A stretch of DNA of 64,000 nucleotides. It comes from Aralia elata. Its lineage: Eukaryota; Streptophyta; Magnoliopsida; Apiales; Araliaceae. The translations under genes were made by a program, and so were the position numbers. Position 1 is the stretch's first letter. Every line of letters begins with the position of its first letter. Below are positions 11,017 through 22,276 of the stretch, piece by piece. The notes beneath the pieces were generated by a model. It was not told the origin of the DNA, did not search any database, and saw only the letters and a list, made by a program, of their open reading frames with translations. The stretch spans positions 50,600,746 through 50,664,745 of the forward strand of contig CM068385.1 in the NCBI GenBank assembly GCA_034770075.1, written 5' to 3'.

Positions 11017-11229
11017 TGTAGGTTAGAAACCTTAGGTTAGGAAACCTTGGGCTATAACATTAGCAAATTAGACAGTTAGAAAAGGAATAACTCAAATAGA
11101 GTTTAAAGAAGATGGATTGAGGAAATTCATCGTAAACTGAAATAAAAAGATAATTTAAATACAACTGTTATTTGTTATGTGTATATATAACTTGTATTAT
11201 GTACTAATCGAGTTGTTAATTGCGTGTAG

Positions 11230-11880
11230 ATGTCAGGTGAATCAGGAAGTCAAATTATTCAGATAGATGCTGAGGAGCAGATAACTCCACACCCGCTAGA
11301 ACCACAACATGCACCAGAGCCAGTGCAAGTGGTAGATATAGATTCCGATTCAGAGTCTGAGGAAGATCCTGAAGAGGAATTATTTGTAGAAGAGCTAGAG
11401 GAGGCCTTAGAGGCCAATGCTGCAGAGAATGAGGCTGTTGAGCCAAATGTTAAGCAAATCAATCATGAGATGGAGGATGCCCTGATAAAATTAGGGGCAA
11501 TGATTCGTCACTTGATGGATCAGAATGTAGACTTGACTACCAGACTCCAGACAACAGAGAACAGAGCCTAGTATTACGAGTCTAGGTTGCATGAGTTACA
11601 AGTAGAATTCCATAATCTGAATAATATTAGAGATATAGAGATTCAAGAGCAACAAATGATGGAGGAGCGTGTTCGTAACCTCCAAAATGAGCTGAGGGGT
11701 ATAAAGAGAAAAGGTGAATGCAGTGAACCTTACCTACACGACTTCCATGGGACGTGTACAGATAGCGGTTTGGGCTTATCCAACGAGATAGGTCAGTTCA
11801 GCCAGTCTATCTCCCGTGCTCGTGTTATCGCCATTACGGAAGAAGAACATGTTAGGACCACTACTATTGGTCAGACATAG
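11230..11880 (+). pseudogene. Gy1 upstream ORF: acidic coiled-coil protein, one in-frame stop
   Basis: I do not recognise this protein. The frame starts at ATG 11230 (MSGESGSQ) and runs 651 bases with a single TAG at 11569-11571, plausibly a mutated CAG. Residues about 30-65 are strongly acidic, including SESEEDPEE. The following part (ALIKLGAMIRHLMDQN, then LHELQVEFHNL) looks like a coiled coil. It lies between the primer site and gag, in a different frame from gag. Gy2 has a counterpart at 52852-53451 that starts ATGTCA and also contains SESEEDPEE. A TGTAG just before the ATG resembles a splice acceptor. Function unknown. Confidence 0.7.
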
Positions 11881-12262
11881 AAGGAAAGGTTGTTTGTTGT
11901 TATTTTGTGAAACAAAGTTTGTAATTATGTGTACATATATGTAAATATGGTAGTAAGACTCAAAAATCCCAACTTTTGTTAGTAATATGGGATAACTTTT
12001 GAAATCCTAACTAGTATGTTAGTTAAGGATTAGAGTTATGAAGAGTCTCTTTTTAGGACAGAAACAGAATGTATATAGCAAATGAATGCTATAAGAAAGA
12101 GAATAGCAAGTGAAACGATGTATTGACTTTTGATGAAATGAAAATGATGTTTAATATGAATATGAGTAAATATGTTTTGTTTTCAGTATTTTATGAAGCA
12201 TTAAATAAGAATGTTTTAAAATAAGAAATTGTTTAATAATAATATATTTTATTAAACATAAA
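11881..12262 (+). other. Gy1 spacer between upstream ORF and gag
   Basis: AT-rich and without a credible gene. A pyrimidine-rich TTTTGTTTTCAG at 12175-12186 resembles a plant 3' splice site ahead of the gag start at 12263. Nothing else was seen. Confidence 0.5.
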
Positions 12263-13360
12263 ATGCCGCCGAGAGGAAGAGGTCGAGGAAGACCACCATT
12301 TGATAGAAATAAAAATGAGGGTCCAGAAAACCCAATGCAGCAATTTGTAGATTGTTGATGGGAGGTTTTCAAAATAGAAACCCCCCTCAACCTAATGTAA
12401 ATGTAGAACCACCAGCGGTTCATGTTGCTAGTTTTAAAGACTTTAAGAGTGTGGGATCCCCAGAGTTTAGAGGAACCACCGAGCCTATAGAGGCTCAGTC
12501 CTGGATTAAAAAGATAGAGAAAGCCTTTGAGATAGCGAGAGTGAGCGATGAGCAGAAAACCTCATTCGCTGCCTATATGCTTAAGGGGAGGCGAATTTTT
12601 GGTGGGAAGCAAACAAGATTAGAGCCGGAGAGGGAATAATTGGTTGGGAAAGATTCAAGGAGATCTTCTTCGAGAATTATTTTCCTCTAAGCATGCAAAG
12701 TAGAATAGAAGTGAGATTTTTGGAACTGAAGCAAGGCGATATGACGGTGCTGCAATACGCAACCATATTTAATGAGTTAGCACAATTTGCTCCACATCAG
12801 GTGGATATTAAAGAAAGAAAAGCCAGAAGATTTGAGAAAGGCCTAAAACCTTGGCTCTACAATAAACTATCAGTACTACAAATTGGGTCGTTTGGCACGA
12901 TTCTTGAGAAAGGAATAATAGCAGAGGGAGGGAGTGAGGCCCTGAGCCTCCATAATAAAGAAAGAAAGAATAAGGGAAAGATTGAAGGGTTAGTCAAATC
13001 AGAGGTAGGCAGTGGAAGTGGGAGTAGTAAGAAAAGAAAGTGGAATAACGTTGGGAATACTGGAAGCAATTCGAGAAACCAACAGAAGGGGAAATTTGAA
13101 GCCTGTAAGAACTGTGGAAAAAATCACACCGGGATATGTCTGAAAGGAAAGATGGTATGCTACAAGTGTGGACAAGAGGGACACATCTCTCCTAACTGCC
13201 CTAATCCAAGAAAGAATTCCGGATGTTTTAATTGTGGATCAGTGGATCACTTGGCCAGAAACTGTCCAAAGAAGGGAACCGACGGGGAAAACAACAATAC
13301 AGGAAATAGCAGCGGGAAAGCAACTACAACAGGACCAGCTCCACAGAATAGACCAACTGC
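12263..13360 (+). pseudogene. gag: Gy1 gag (two frameshifts)
   Basis: The likely start is ATG at 12263, giving a basic N-terminus (PPRGRGRGRPPF). A one-base loss near 12350 and another near 12590 break the frame; both are visible against Gy2. The retrotrans_gag core (EAQSWIKKIEKAF, then FLELKQGDMTVLQY) spans about 12430-12960. Three zinc knuckles follow at about 13108-13264: CKNCGKNHTGIC (short form), CYKCGQEGHISPNC and CFNCGSVDHLARNC. Gag packages the element RNA. The three-knuckle layout matches Gy2. Confidence 0.88.
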
Positions 13361-14149
13361 CAGAACTTTTAATATGGCGGTGCAAGATACAGTTGCTTCA
13401 AGGGACGTAGTTTCAGGTATTGTTCCAATCAACAATATAAATGCTTATGTGTTGTTTGATTCAGGAGCAACCTATTCTTTTGTATCATATGAATTTGCTA
13501 AATAGTTAAGTGTACCTTTAGCGAATCTAGAAACCCCCATAACTATAGAAGTTGCTAATAAAGAAGTAATTCCTGTAGAGCACATCTATAGGGATTGTTA
13601 TGTTAAGAGATCACGAGTTGAGCATAGACTTAATTCCGATTCAGTTGGGGAAATTTGATATAATTTTGAGAATGGATTGGTTATTCAACCATGGGGCAAT
13701 GATAGATTACCAAAAGAAATTAGTAAGCCTTAAACCTGAAAAGCAGTCAAAGGTAGTATTTCACGGTAATAAATCACCAAGGCAGTCTCGTTGTTTAACA
13801 ATGATGCAAGCGAAGAAGTTGTTACAGAAGGGTTATGAGGGATATCTAGCATATGTGGTGGATACCCAACAAGTCAGAACGGATATAAATCAGATTGCGG
13901 TAGTAAATGAATTTGCGGATGTTTTTCCAAATAATCTGCCAAGTTTGCCGCCAGACAGAGAAATTGAGTTTGTTATTGATATAGTGCCTGGTACGTCACC
14001 AATTTCGAAAGCACCATACAGAATGACTCTAGTAGAAATGAAAGAATTGATGATACAATTGCAAGAATTACTGGACAAGAAGTACATTCGACCAAGTACG
14101 TCGTCATGGGGAGCGCCAGTGTTTTTTGTGAAAAAGAAAGATGGATCGT
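13361..14149 (+). pseudogene. pol: Gy1 pol, first part: protease and RT N-terminus
   Basis: The retropepsin motif DSGAT is at about 13458-13472. A TAG at 13501-13503 follows, where Gy2 has an asparagine codon and the Gy1 ancestor probably had CAG. The frame shifts near 13597 and then stays open to 14149 through PPDREIEFVIDI, YRMTLVEMKEL and GAPVFFVKKKDGS, the start of RT. The LARD-like element interrupts here. RT resumes at 28778 in the same frame. Confidence 0.88.
14145..14149 (+). repeat. Target site duplication of the LARD-like element (left)
   Basis: ATCGT here is repeated at 28773-28777. Joining the flanks restores the Gly-Ser-Leu-Arg RT context, which confirms the insertion boundaries. 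Confidence 0.92.
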
Positions 14150-15117
14150 TGATGGGCCAAAAACTTGATGGGCTAAATCTATACTAGCAATTTACGTACA
14201 AGTATACACGGTCAATCAAGTAATAAAGTGATAAGGAGTGTCGATCCCACGAGGAATAGTAATAAATAATAATTCCAAATACTAATTTGTAATCAATTCG
14301 ATTCTATTTAAACAATTGAAATCTCAAGTGAAATAATTAATAAAGAAATAACTAAAGAAAGGTGAATTCAATAAATAAAAGAAAATATTAAGAACTCAAT
14401 TTTCCCCGATGAATCACTTAATTAATATCATTCTCCTCTTATTAAATCGGTTAGTTAGAATTGTCAACGGAAAATCACTAATAGTTAATATAACTATCTT
14501 TCGAATAATTATATAGCATACTTATTACTATCAATTTTCCTATATTTCTATGAGAAACAATAATAATAAATTCATTAAGAATCATTTTCCACCCGTTGCT
14601 TGCGGTATTCAGGTATATTCCTATCCTGTCCACAAAATTAGCATTCAATTAGCAATCTCTATTACTGAAAAGAATTACTAATCACAAGTAACTATACCCA
14701 GATCTTAATTTAGAATCTATTGTCAGATTTCATCTAAATCCATCCGATAATTGTTAATTACGCAATTATAACAACCAACACAAGATATAATAAACAAATC
14801 CATTCATAACCAATTTAAATCAAAGAGAATAAATATTAAATTAAACTATCATCGGGTTCCATTGAATCCTTAATTAGGAAGTTAGTTCATAATTACAATT
14901 GGAAACATCAACATAAATTCAGAAAAAATTGTAAGATTACAAGAAATAAAGATTAAGAGTAAAGAAGAAACTCTGTCGAAGTTGGTCTTCAATCTCTGTC
15001 TTCAAACCTCGCAAGTCTTGAATGGCCTCCTTCAATGGCTGATGAAACCCTAGCCTCCTCACATATCTTCTGACTACTCCCTAAGTCTCCTCTCCTTTGT
15101 AACCCTAATCTTATGTG

Positions 15118-15125
15118 TATTTATA
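15118..15125 (-). promoter_or_regulatory. Putative TATA box of the LARD-like LTR
   Basis: On the - strand this reads TATAAATA within GGCTATAAATACAC. The matching piece of the 5' LTR is deleted at 28100/28101, so only this 3' LTR retains it. Confidence 0.6.
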
Positions 15126-15218
15126 GCCTCTATGTAGCTTGGTAAACATATAATCCAATTAGGAATCAATATGGTAAGTCCCAAGTCAATTAGAAGTGAA
15201 AAAATCAGCAAAATCTGC

Positions 15219-15310
15219 TCCAGCGCGCGATGGGTCGCGGCCCACGAAACCAGAGCCGCGACTTTCACTCAAGCGCCGCGGCGCACCTTATTGAGGGCCG
15301 TGGCGCACAA
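15219..15310 (-). repeat. GC-rich island in the LARD-like LTR
   Basis: Contains CAGCGCGCGA, GTCGCGGCCCACG, GCGCCGCGGCGC and GGGCCGTGGCGC close together in AT-rich DNA. The 5' LTR copy (about 28186-28275) has lost several CpGs by C to T or G to A changes. It parallels the islands of Gy1 and the copia leaders. Confidence 0.75.
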
Positions 15311-15810
15311 TCCCTGTCCATGTAGAAAATTTCTTTAGCTTCATTTTGACAGGTAGCTCGTCCTGTAACTCCTCCCGAATAAAAAGTTATGGCCATTTTA
15401 CCAACGGACGTCCGAACAGGAATCCAACTCCAACTAACTGTACTTTAACACACTGTTTGGAGACTCAAATGAACTCGGATTTTTTCAAACCAAACCTTTC
15501 TGGGAAGCTTAAGACATCCTCTCCAACTTTATGAAGACCATTTTCTCATTCCGAAATTCTAACACTATCCAATCCTCCATTGAAACTCCGAAGGTCAATC
15601 TTGCTAAAAGCTGAAAATTGTAATGCTTCTCCAATTTGACTAAAATGCAACCAAATAGCTCCAATTTAGCTAAAATACAACCAAATGACTTCCATCTTCA
15701 TTTCCTACATAAAAACATAAAAACACATAAAAAAGAATAGAAAATACTCGAAAACTCAAAAATCATCAAGTCAAATGTACTCAATTTATAGGTATAAAAC
15801 CTACTCATCA

Positions 15811-15828
15811 AATACCCCCAAACTTAAA
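15811..15828 (-). other. Polypurine tract of the LARD-like element
   Basis: On the - strand it reads AAGTTTGGGGGTATT directly before the 3' LTR TGATGAG. A GAGGACAA motif lies just upstream, as is common next to this kind of plant LTR. A second, similar tract lies at 16784-16796. Confidence 0.8.
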
Positions 15829-17216
15829 ATATTTGCTTGTCCTCAAGCAAAACAACTCAAAAAGTAAAACTAACAATCAACTACTCAAGCAATGAATCAA
15901 TATGAATCTGAACAATGGCCTCAGTGATTTTCTTTAAATGATAACTCATGCAAAATATCAAGAACATTCAAATCTTACAATTTCAACCTAATCATCAATT
16001 TCATACTGTTCATGACCCTTGTGTGTGTGCATCCAAATGTTCAAACCATATATGAATTGCATAAGCTCATATAATCAAACACTCATAAAAGATTTTCAAA
16101 TCAACTTTAGAAACTTTACTTCCACGTCAATCTCCATTAATGAAGCAAAACATAAATTTAGAGAATCAAAAGGATATTTGAAACATTTTAGCACGCTTGA
16201 ACCCTCCCCAAGTATTTATTTTCTTCTTTTTCTTTTCTTTTCTTTTTATTTGTTTAGTGAGTGCATTTTATGCTCCATCTCACTTCCTATTAAATGAGTG
16301 CGTTTTACGCTCCATCTCGCTGCATGTGTTTATGAGTGAGTGCGGTTTACGCTCCATCTCAACTCACCACATGATTCATATTTCGAACTCGGGAAGGTTC
16401 AGAATTTTCAATAACCTAAGATTTTCCCCAAACTTATGTTTTTGCCTAAATTTTGCTTAAAATAATGCTCAAACAAGTTTTCTAAAGTTTCAATGATATC
16501 TTTCAGGAGCATTTAACCATTTTTTTTACTAGCTAAACAGATGGATATATGTGCTTTAAAGTGCTAAAGGATCACAGACAAGTATAAAACCAACTAATCA
16601 GTCAAAATATAAACTCTCATGCTTCTCAATTTCACAAGAGTTAAAAATTAATCACAATTGTTTTTTTTTCATCGACCATAATCAAATTCAATTAAATCAT
16701 TGCTCAACTATCCTAAAAACATACTAACTAAAATGCAAATCTAATAACCTAAAACGCATAAGTACCGCATGAAATAAGAACACACCCCCAAACTTAAGCT
16801 AGACATTGTCCTCAATGGCTAAGATAGAAAAAAGTAAAGCAGAAGACTTCACTGAAAATATAGCAATCTTCCTCCTTATCTACTAAGTCTGAAGAATATG
16901 CTAGGCACATTAAAAGGAATAAGGCACTGCACCTGAATTGGACTCGAATAACCTGAAAACACAATAAAAGCAAATTTATTAAATCCTAAAAAATGCAAGT
17001 CTATTAACTATTATGAACCCTAAAAAAATAATAAAAAATAAAAACTAAAACTAAAAATGAAACTTGGGTTGCCTCCCAATAAGCGCTTGTTTTATAGTCT
17101 CAGCCTAACTACTTCATTTTCTCTATCCAATTCCCAATCGAGAAGTGATTGACACATCCATCGGTAGCAAAGTAACATTTGTATGCTTCTCCTTCAAACA
17201 AGTCAATACTTCAAAT
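15829..17216 (-). other. LARD-like internal region, mostly non-coding
   Basis: No domain recognised. It contains a second polypurine-like tract (16784-16796, with TTGTCCTCAA at 16806-16815), a weaker third (about 16424-16434), three hairpin repeats (16258-16362), and near 17060-17090 the GGGTTGCCTCCCAATAAGCG stretch, a type of sequence I recognise from internal regions of plant non-autonomous LTR elements. Confidence 0.6.
16258..16362 (-). repeat. Three short imperfect repeats with GCGTTTTACGC hairpins
   Basis: GAGTGCRTTTTAYGCTCC-type units occur at about 16258, 16296 and 16338, roughly 40 bases apart. The middle unit has the perfect inverted repeat GCGT-TTT-ACGC. They lie in the internal region of the LARD-like element. 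Confidence 0.65.
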
Positions 17217-17902
17217 TCTCATAGCTTGCTCTTTTCAAATAAACTAATCTCCATGAACTCCACGGAGCTAGGCACTTGATCTAATACTATGGCAGTTGGT
17301 ATATAGCTATGCACCAGTGGCACTGTGATTTGCAAATACGGCTCACTGAACACAATTGAAGGTTGCTTAACATTGTCGGAACTCCAAACTGGCTCTTGTT
17401 CCTCATTCTTACCCTTCTCATATTCAGCAACAACATCTCCAATGGTGATTGATGTTGGTGTGGAAACTTCAACAAAATCAACTAGCTCATTATCATCTAT
17501 CCCAAAGTTGATCTCAATATCGCTAGATGGAGTGCCTTGCGGATGATTACTGATAACACTAACGAGTTGTCCTATTTGATTTTAGAGACTCCACATGGAC
17601 TCCTCTATGCTATTCATCCTCATCTCATTTTGTATTATGAATTTTGAAAGCAACTTCTCCACTCTCGCCTCATTCTCAAGCATTGGTGGAGCTTGAGTCT
17701 AAAATCCTTGAGGATAAAAATCATGAGACGACTCCCAACTGATAGTACTTTGCCCCTTGGGATGATTCCCACCACACAACTCATTTTTCGCCGTCTCTTG
17801 CTGAATTCTTTGATCCGCAATAACGTCCATTCTCTTAACAAGATTCAAAATCTGTGCCAACAATGTAGAAACTGCATTGGATTCATGAAAACCTGCCGCC
17901 AT
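17217..17902 (-). pseudogene. gag-like remnant in the LARD-like element
   Basis: On the - strand an ATG at 17902, about 100 bases after the primer site, opens one frame of roughly 228 codons with two internal stops (17699-17701, where TAG probably replaced CAG, and about 17585). It contains ELCGGNHPKGQS, which resembles the degenerate knuckle of Athila/Tat gag with the last cysteine lost, then hydrophilic sequence. No protease or RT follows. Identification as gag is tentative. Confidence 0.5.
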
Positions 17903-17998
17903 GGTAAAAGATTAAAACAGAAAAATATAATAAAATATACACATTTAAACTAAATCAAATCGATGTAAATTAATATTAGAATAATAATTATTAACTAT

Positions 17999-18016
17999 TC
18001 CCCGGCAACGGAGCCA
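17999..18016 (-). other. LARD-like primer binding site (tRNA-Asp)
   Basis: The + strand TCCCCGGCAACGGAGCCA equals the 3' end of plant tRNA-Asp with one difference (GGAGCCA for GGCGCCA). The primer site therefore reads on the - strand and defines the element's orientation. Six bases separate it from the LTR at 18023. Confidence 0.9.
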
Positions 18017-18475
18017 AAAACTTGATGGGCTAAATCTATACTAGCAATTTACGTGCAAGTATACACGGTCAATCAAGTAATAAAGTGATAAGGAGTGTCG
18101 ATCCCACGAGGAATAGTAACAAATAATTATTCCAAATACTAATTTGTAATCAATTCGATTCTATCTAAACAATTGAAATCTCAAGTGAATTAATTAATAA
18201 AGAAATAACTAAAGAAAAGTGAATTCAATAAATAAAAGAAAATATTAAGAACTCATTTTCCCTCGATGAATCACTTAATTAATATCATTCTCCTCTTATT
18301 AAATCGGTTAGTTAGAATTGTCAACGGAAAATCACTAATAGTTAATATAACCATTTTCGAATAATTATATAGCATACCTATTACATCAATTTCCCTATAT
18401 TTCTATGAGAAACAATATTAATAAATTCATTAATAATCATTTTCCACCCGTTGCTTGCGGTATTCAGGTATATTC

Positions 18476-20270
18476 TGTTAGGTTTGTATATAGCGCGAAC
18501 ATGTAATCAAATTACATAAATAGTGCGGAAGCGCGATAAAATCAGATTTTTAAAATTTTATACAAACCATCACCAAGATCAATCTATGTGCTCAATTAAC
18601 GATATAAACGAAAGAGAAAGAGAATAAGAATTATACCCTCGTAGAACAAAGCTTCCTCGGGTACAAGTTCAACTCCTAGTCCTTCGTGTTCTCCTCAAAT
18701 GCTTCGGTGTGATTCCTTCCTTTGATCAACGTTATCCACCCAAGTGTTTGGCCTCTAGAGGTGATCCACTAAGGAAGAACAAGTATTCAAGAAGTTGGGT
18801 ATTTGGCAAAACCCTAGTTTCTATCTCTATAGAAATTGCTCTCCACAATCTAATGCAAGAGTGTGTAACCCTAATCTATGATAAGACCCTTCTTATTTAT
18901 AGATGTAGGAATAACCCTTCCCTAAACTATTTAGGATTTAGGGTTTGTATTATAATTAAATTCCTTTAATTAATAATGCTCCTAATCCAATTAGGAATCC
19001 ATGGGAGAGTACTTCTATTAATTAATTCCCAATCCCTATTAGGAATTAAATAATAGTAATAGTAATAATAATAATAAGACTCCTCTTATTAATTTATATT
19101 TAATATTTCCAAAATATTAAATAATAAATATTAAGCTATTTAATTTATTCTATCTCCATAGATTAAATTAAATACACTTAACTTATTATTACCATTATGC
19201 CATTTACTTCTTAAATAAATATTTTTCTTTTGCGGTGTGACCCTTTAGGTTCTCCATATTAAACCAGTTGTGAATAAATCAATTAGAACAATTCTAATCT
19301 TATTTAAATAAATAAATTAAACTATTTAATTCATTTAAATAAATAACATTTATTCTACAATAAGGGTAAACCCTCTTAGCGATCAACGACTTTCCAGATA
19401 ATATAGATTTCAATATTAATCACAAAAGAACCTTTGAGTAGATAGTTACCGTACAATTCAATCCTTCTACCATACAATGTCGCAATTAAATATAAGACAT
19501 GGATTTACTGTCAAGTCTTATTTTATTTAATTATATGTATTTCGATTCCCAAATGCACAACTCTAATTAATGCAAATTAGAAACTCCTTTCTAATTTCAT
19601 TCTGCCTTGGCCAAGGACTACTGAGTTATCATTTATCGAATCACATAGGACATTCACATCTTTTACTAGACGAGGTAGATTCTTTGTTGATCATTCACCT
19701 ATCTCCATGTATAACTAATTATACCCAATCATACCCTTTGATATACCCACAAGGTCTTAAGGGACATGTCAAAGTATAACTCATCATACACAAGATACTA
19801 TGATGATCTCAAGTCCAAGGATCACTTGTACTACTATCACTAGAGGAATTTCTATTGACAGGCGAGTAAAACTCCATTAGGTATTCCTTAGCGAGTCACG
19901 TTCAGTGAACTTATTCTCTAATAAGCACCTACATACTTGCTTTAGTGTCTCCACACAAATGATTATGAGATCAATCATCCTCTTCCTAAGAGCAAGCAAC
20001 GTATGTACTAATCTATCCGGATTCCAACGATTAGGAACAATTTTAGTTTGTGAGCTATCTTGAATTTAGATCTCATTAGCATGATCACCATCATGATTCT
20101 AAAAGCATTGCTCAAAACTATGGGTTTATCACATTTAATATAACAGCACTATGTAGATAATATAAAATGCCTTTTAAGAAAATCAATTCCTTTATTAATA
20201 AATGAATAAGATTACAAAGTATATGCTACATCATATCAAATATGATTGGCTTGTGTGCATACTACTTTCA
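18476..20270 (-). repeat. Cop2 3' LTR
   Basis: Runs from TGTTAGG to ACTTTCA in + orientation, 1795 bases. It differs from the 5' LTR by scattered substitutions and a 24-base gap near 20030. It includes the roughly 230-base segment missing from both Cop1 LTRs. Confidence 0.95.
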
Positions 20271-20282
20271 ATCTCCCACTTG
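20271..20282 (-). other. Cop2 polypurine tract
   Basis: The - strand reads CAAGTGGGAGAT directly before the 3' LTR, as in Cop1. Confidence 0.8.
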
Positions 20283-20284
20283 CA

Positions 20285-22276
20285 CTAAAGCCAATCGCCA
20301 TGGTATCTAATACCCATCTTCTCTAAGTGATGATCAAACTGCTGTTGTGTTAAAGCTTTAGTAAATGGATCTGCAATGTTGTCTTGAGAGTCCACACGCT
20401 CCAGGGTGACATCTCCTCTTTCAATGATTTCTCTAATCAAATGAAACCGCCGCAACACGTGTTTGGATTTCTGATGAGACCTGGGTTCCTTAGCCTGCGC
20501 AACAGCTCCATTGTTGTCACAGAATAAAGGTACGGCTCCTCTAATGCTAGGAACCACTCCAAGTTCAGTTATGAACTTTTTCATCCAAACAGCTTCCTTT
20601 GCAGCTTCACTTGCAGCTATGTACTCTGCCTCTGTCACTGAATCAGCAACTGTTTGCTGCTTGGAACTCTTCCAACTCACTGCGCCACCGTTTAAGGTAA
20701 ACACGTACCCTGAAACGGATTTACTGTCATCTTGGTCCGTTTGAAAACTTGAGTCTGTATAGCCCTCTAGTTTCAATTCAGACCCACCGTAGACAAGAAA
20801 TACATCCTTAGTTCTTCTCAAGTACTTTAGGATGTTTTTCACTGCCTTCCAGTGCTCTTCTCCTGGATTCGACTGATATCTGCTTGTTACACTAAGTGCA
20901 TGAGCGACATCTGGTCTAGTACATATCATACCGTACATGATAGATCCTATTGCGGAAGCATAAGGAATCTTACTCATACGGTCTCTCTCCTCAGGTGTCT
21001 TTGGGGCCTGTTTCTTGGAAAGATGTATTCCATGGCTCATCGGCATGAGACCTCTCTTGGAATCTTCCATGCTAAACTTCTTTAGCATTGAGTCAATGTA
21101 CTTGCCTTGGGTCAAGCCCAGCATCCTTTTAGATCTATCTCTATAGATCTTTATCCCCAAAATATAGGATGCCTCACCCAAGTCCTTCATGGAGAAGTGT
21201 TTAGATAACCAAATTTTGATCGACTGTAGCATAGGAACATCATTCCCTATCAGTAATATATCATCAACATATAATATAAGGAATGATATAGCGCTCCCAC
21301 TAACCTTCTTGTACACACATGGTTCATCCTCGTTCTTGATAAAATCAAACCTTTTGATTATCTCATCAAAACGGATGTTCCACCTTCGAGAAGCTTGCTT
21401 CAATCCATAAATGGATCGTTGTAGCTTACAGACTTGGTTTGTTCCAACCGTTGAAACAAAACCCTCTGGCTGTATCATATATACATTCTCCTCAAGCTCT
21501 CCATTGAGGAAGGCCGTTTTCACGTCCATTTGCCAGATTTCGTAGTCATAATAAGCTGCAATTGCAAGCAAAATCCGAATGGACTTGAGCATAGCTACTG
21601 GTGAGAAGGTTTCATCATAGTCAACTCCTTGTCTTTGTTTGAAACCTTTTGCAACCAGTCGGGCCTTATAGGTCTCTACCTTGCCATCTGCTCCAATCTT
21701 TCTCTTAAAGACCCATTTACACCCAATAGGCTTAATGCCCTCAGGTGGTGAAACCAAAGTCCATACTTGGTTTTCATTCATGGAGTCCATCTCGGATTTC
21801 ATGGCTTTTAACCATTTCTCTGAGTCTTCACTACTCATAGCCTCTTCGTAAGTCAATGGATCATCATCATCTATGATGCGTACCTCATCATCATCTTCTA
21901 TGATGAATCCATACCTCTCAGGTATCTTCGGTACTCTTCCAGATTTACGAATAGGTTGTGGTACAGTAGGTTCTTCTACTTGGTTAGGTACCTGACTTTG
22001 ATCCGGAGTATTTTGTGGTTCTTGAACTTCTTCAAGATATATCTTACTCCCACTGACCCCTTCGAGGATAAACTCCTTTTCCAAGAAGGCAGCGTGTTTC
22101 GCTACAAACACCTTTTGATCATTGAGATGATAGAAATAATACCCTACAGTTTCTTTAGGGTATCCCACAAATCTACACTTGTCGGATCTAGTCTTTAGCT
22201 TATCTTGTTCAAACCTTTTGACATAAGCTGGACAACCCCAAGTCTTAACATACTTAAGATTTGGTTTCCTCCCTGT
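20285..22276 (-). pseudogene. pol: Cop2 pol, RT and RNase H portion (open)
   Basis: An open frame follows the in-frame TGA at 22277-22279. The first ATG gives 627 residues, but that ATG lies inside pol and is not a natural start. The first 110 residues are the integrase to RT linker, with an acidic EDDDEVRIIDDDD run. RT follows with WTLVSPP, QMDVKTAFLNG and YVDD at about residue 301. RNase H follows with YTDSSF, TEAEY, CDNNGA and DNIADPFTK. All catalytic motifs are present, so this is the best preserved enzyme in the window. It copies element RNA in cytoplasmic particles and would be translated only as part of a polyprotein. Confidence 0.92.

Larger units (their letters stand above)
14150..15810 (-). 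repeat. LARD-like 3' LTR, with 16 extra terminal bases
   Basis: The canonical LTR (14166-15810) starts TGATGGGCTAAATC in + orientation and ends CTACTCATCA. A further 16 bases (14150-14165) repeat TGATGGGC plus CAAAAACT, the sequence found between the other LTR and its primer site. It includes a TATA box (15118-15125, - strand) and a GC island (about 15219-15310). The right LTR lacks the TATA segment. Confidence 0.88.

Noticed and set aside
14190..14270. GTGTCGATCCCACGAGGA in the LARD LTR resembling a tRNA B box
   Set aside because: The match to the B-box consensus is imperfect, it lies on the opposite strand from the element, and no A box was found at a suitable distance.
19570..19779. 69-codon frame repeated at 27011-27220 and, on the other strand, 41651-41860
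   Set aside because: It is inside the copia LTR and recurs only because LTRs are repeated. No recognisable domain.
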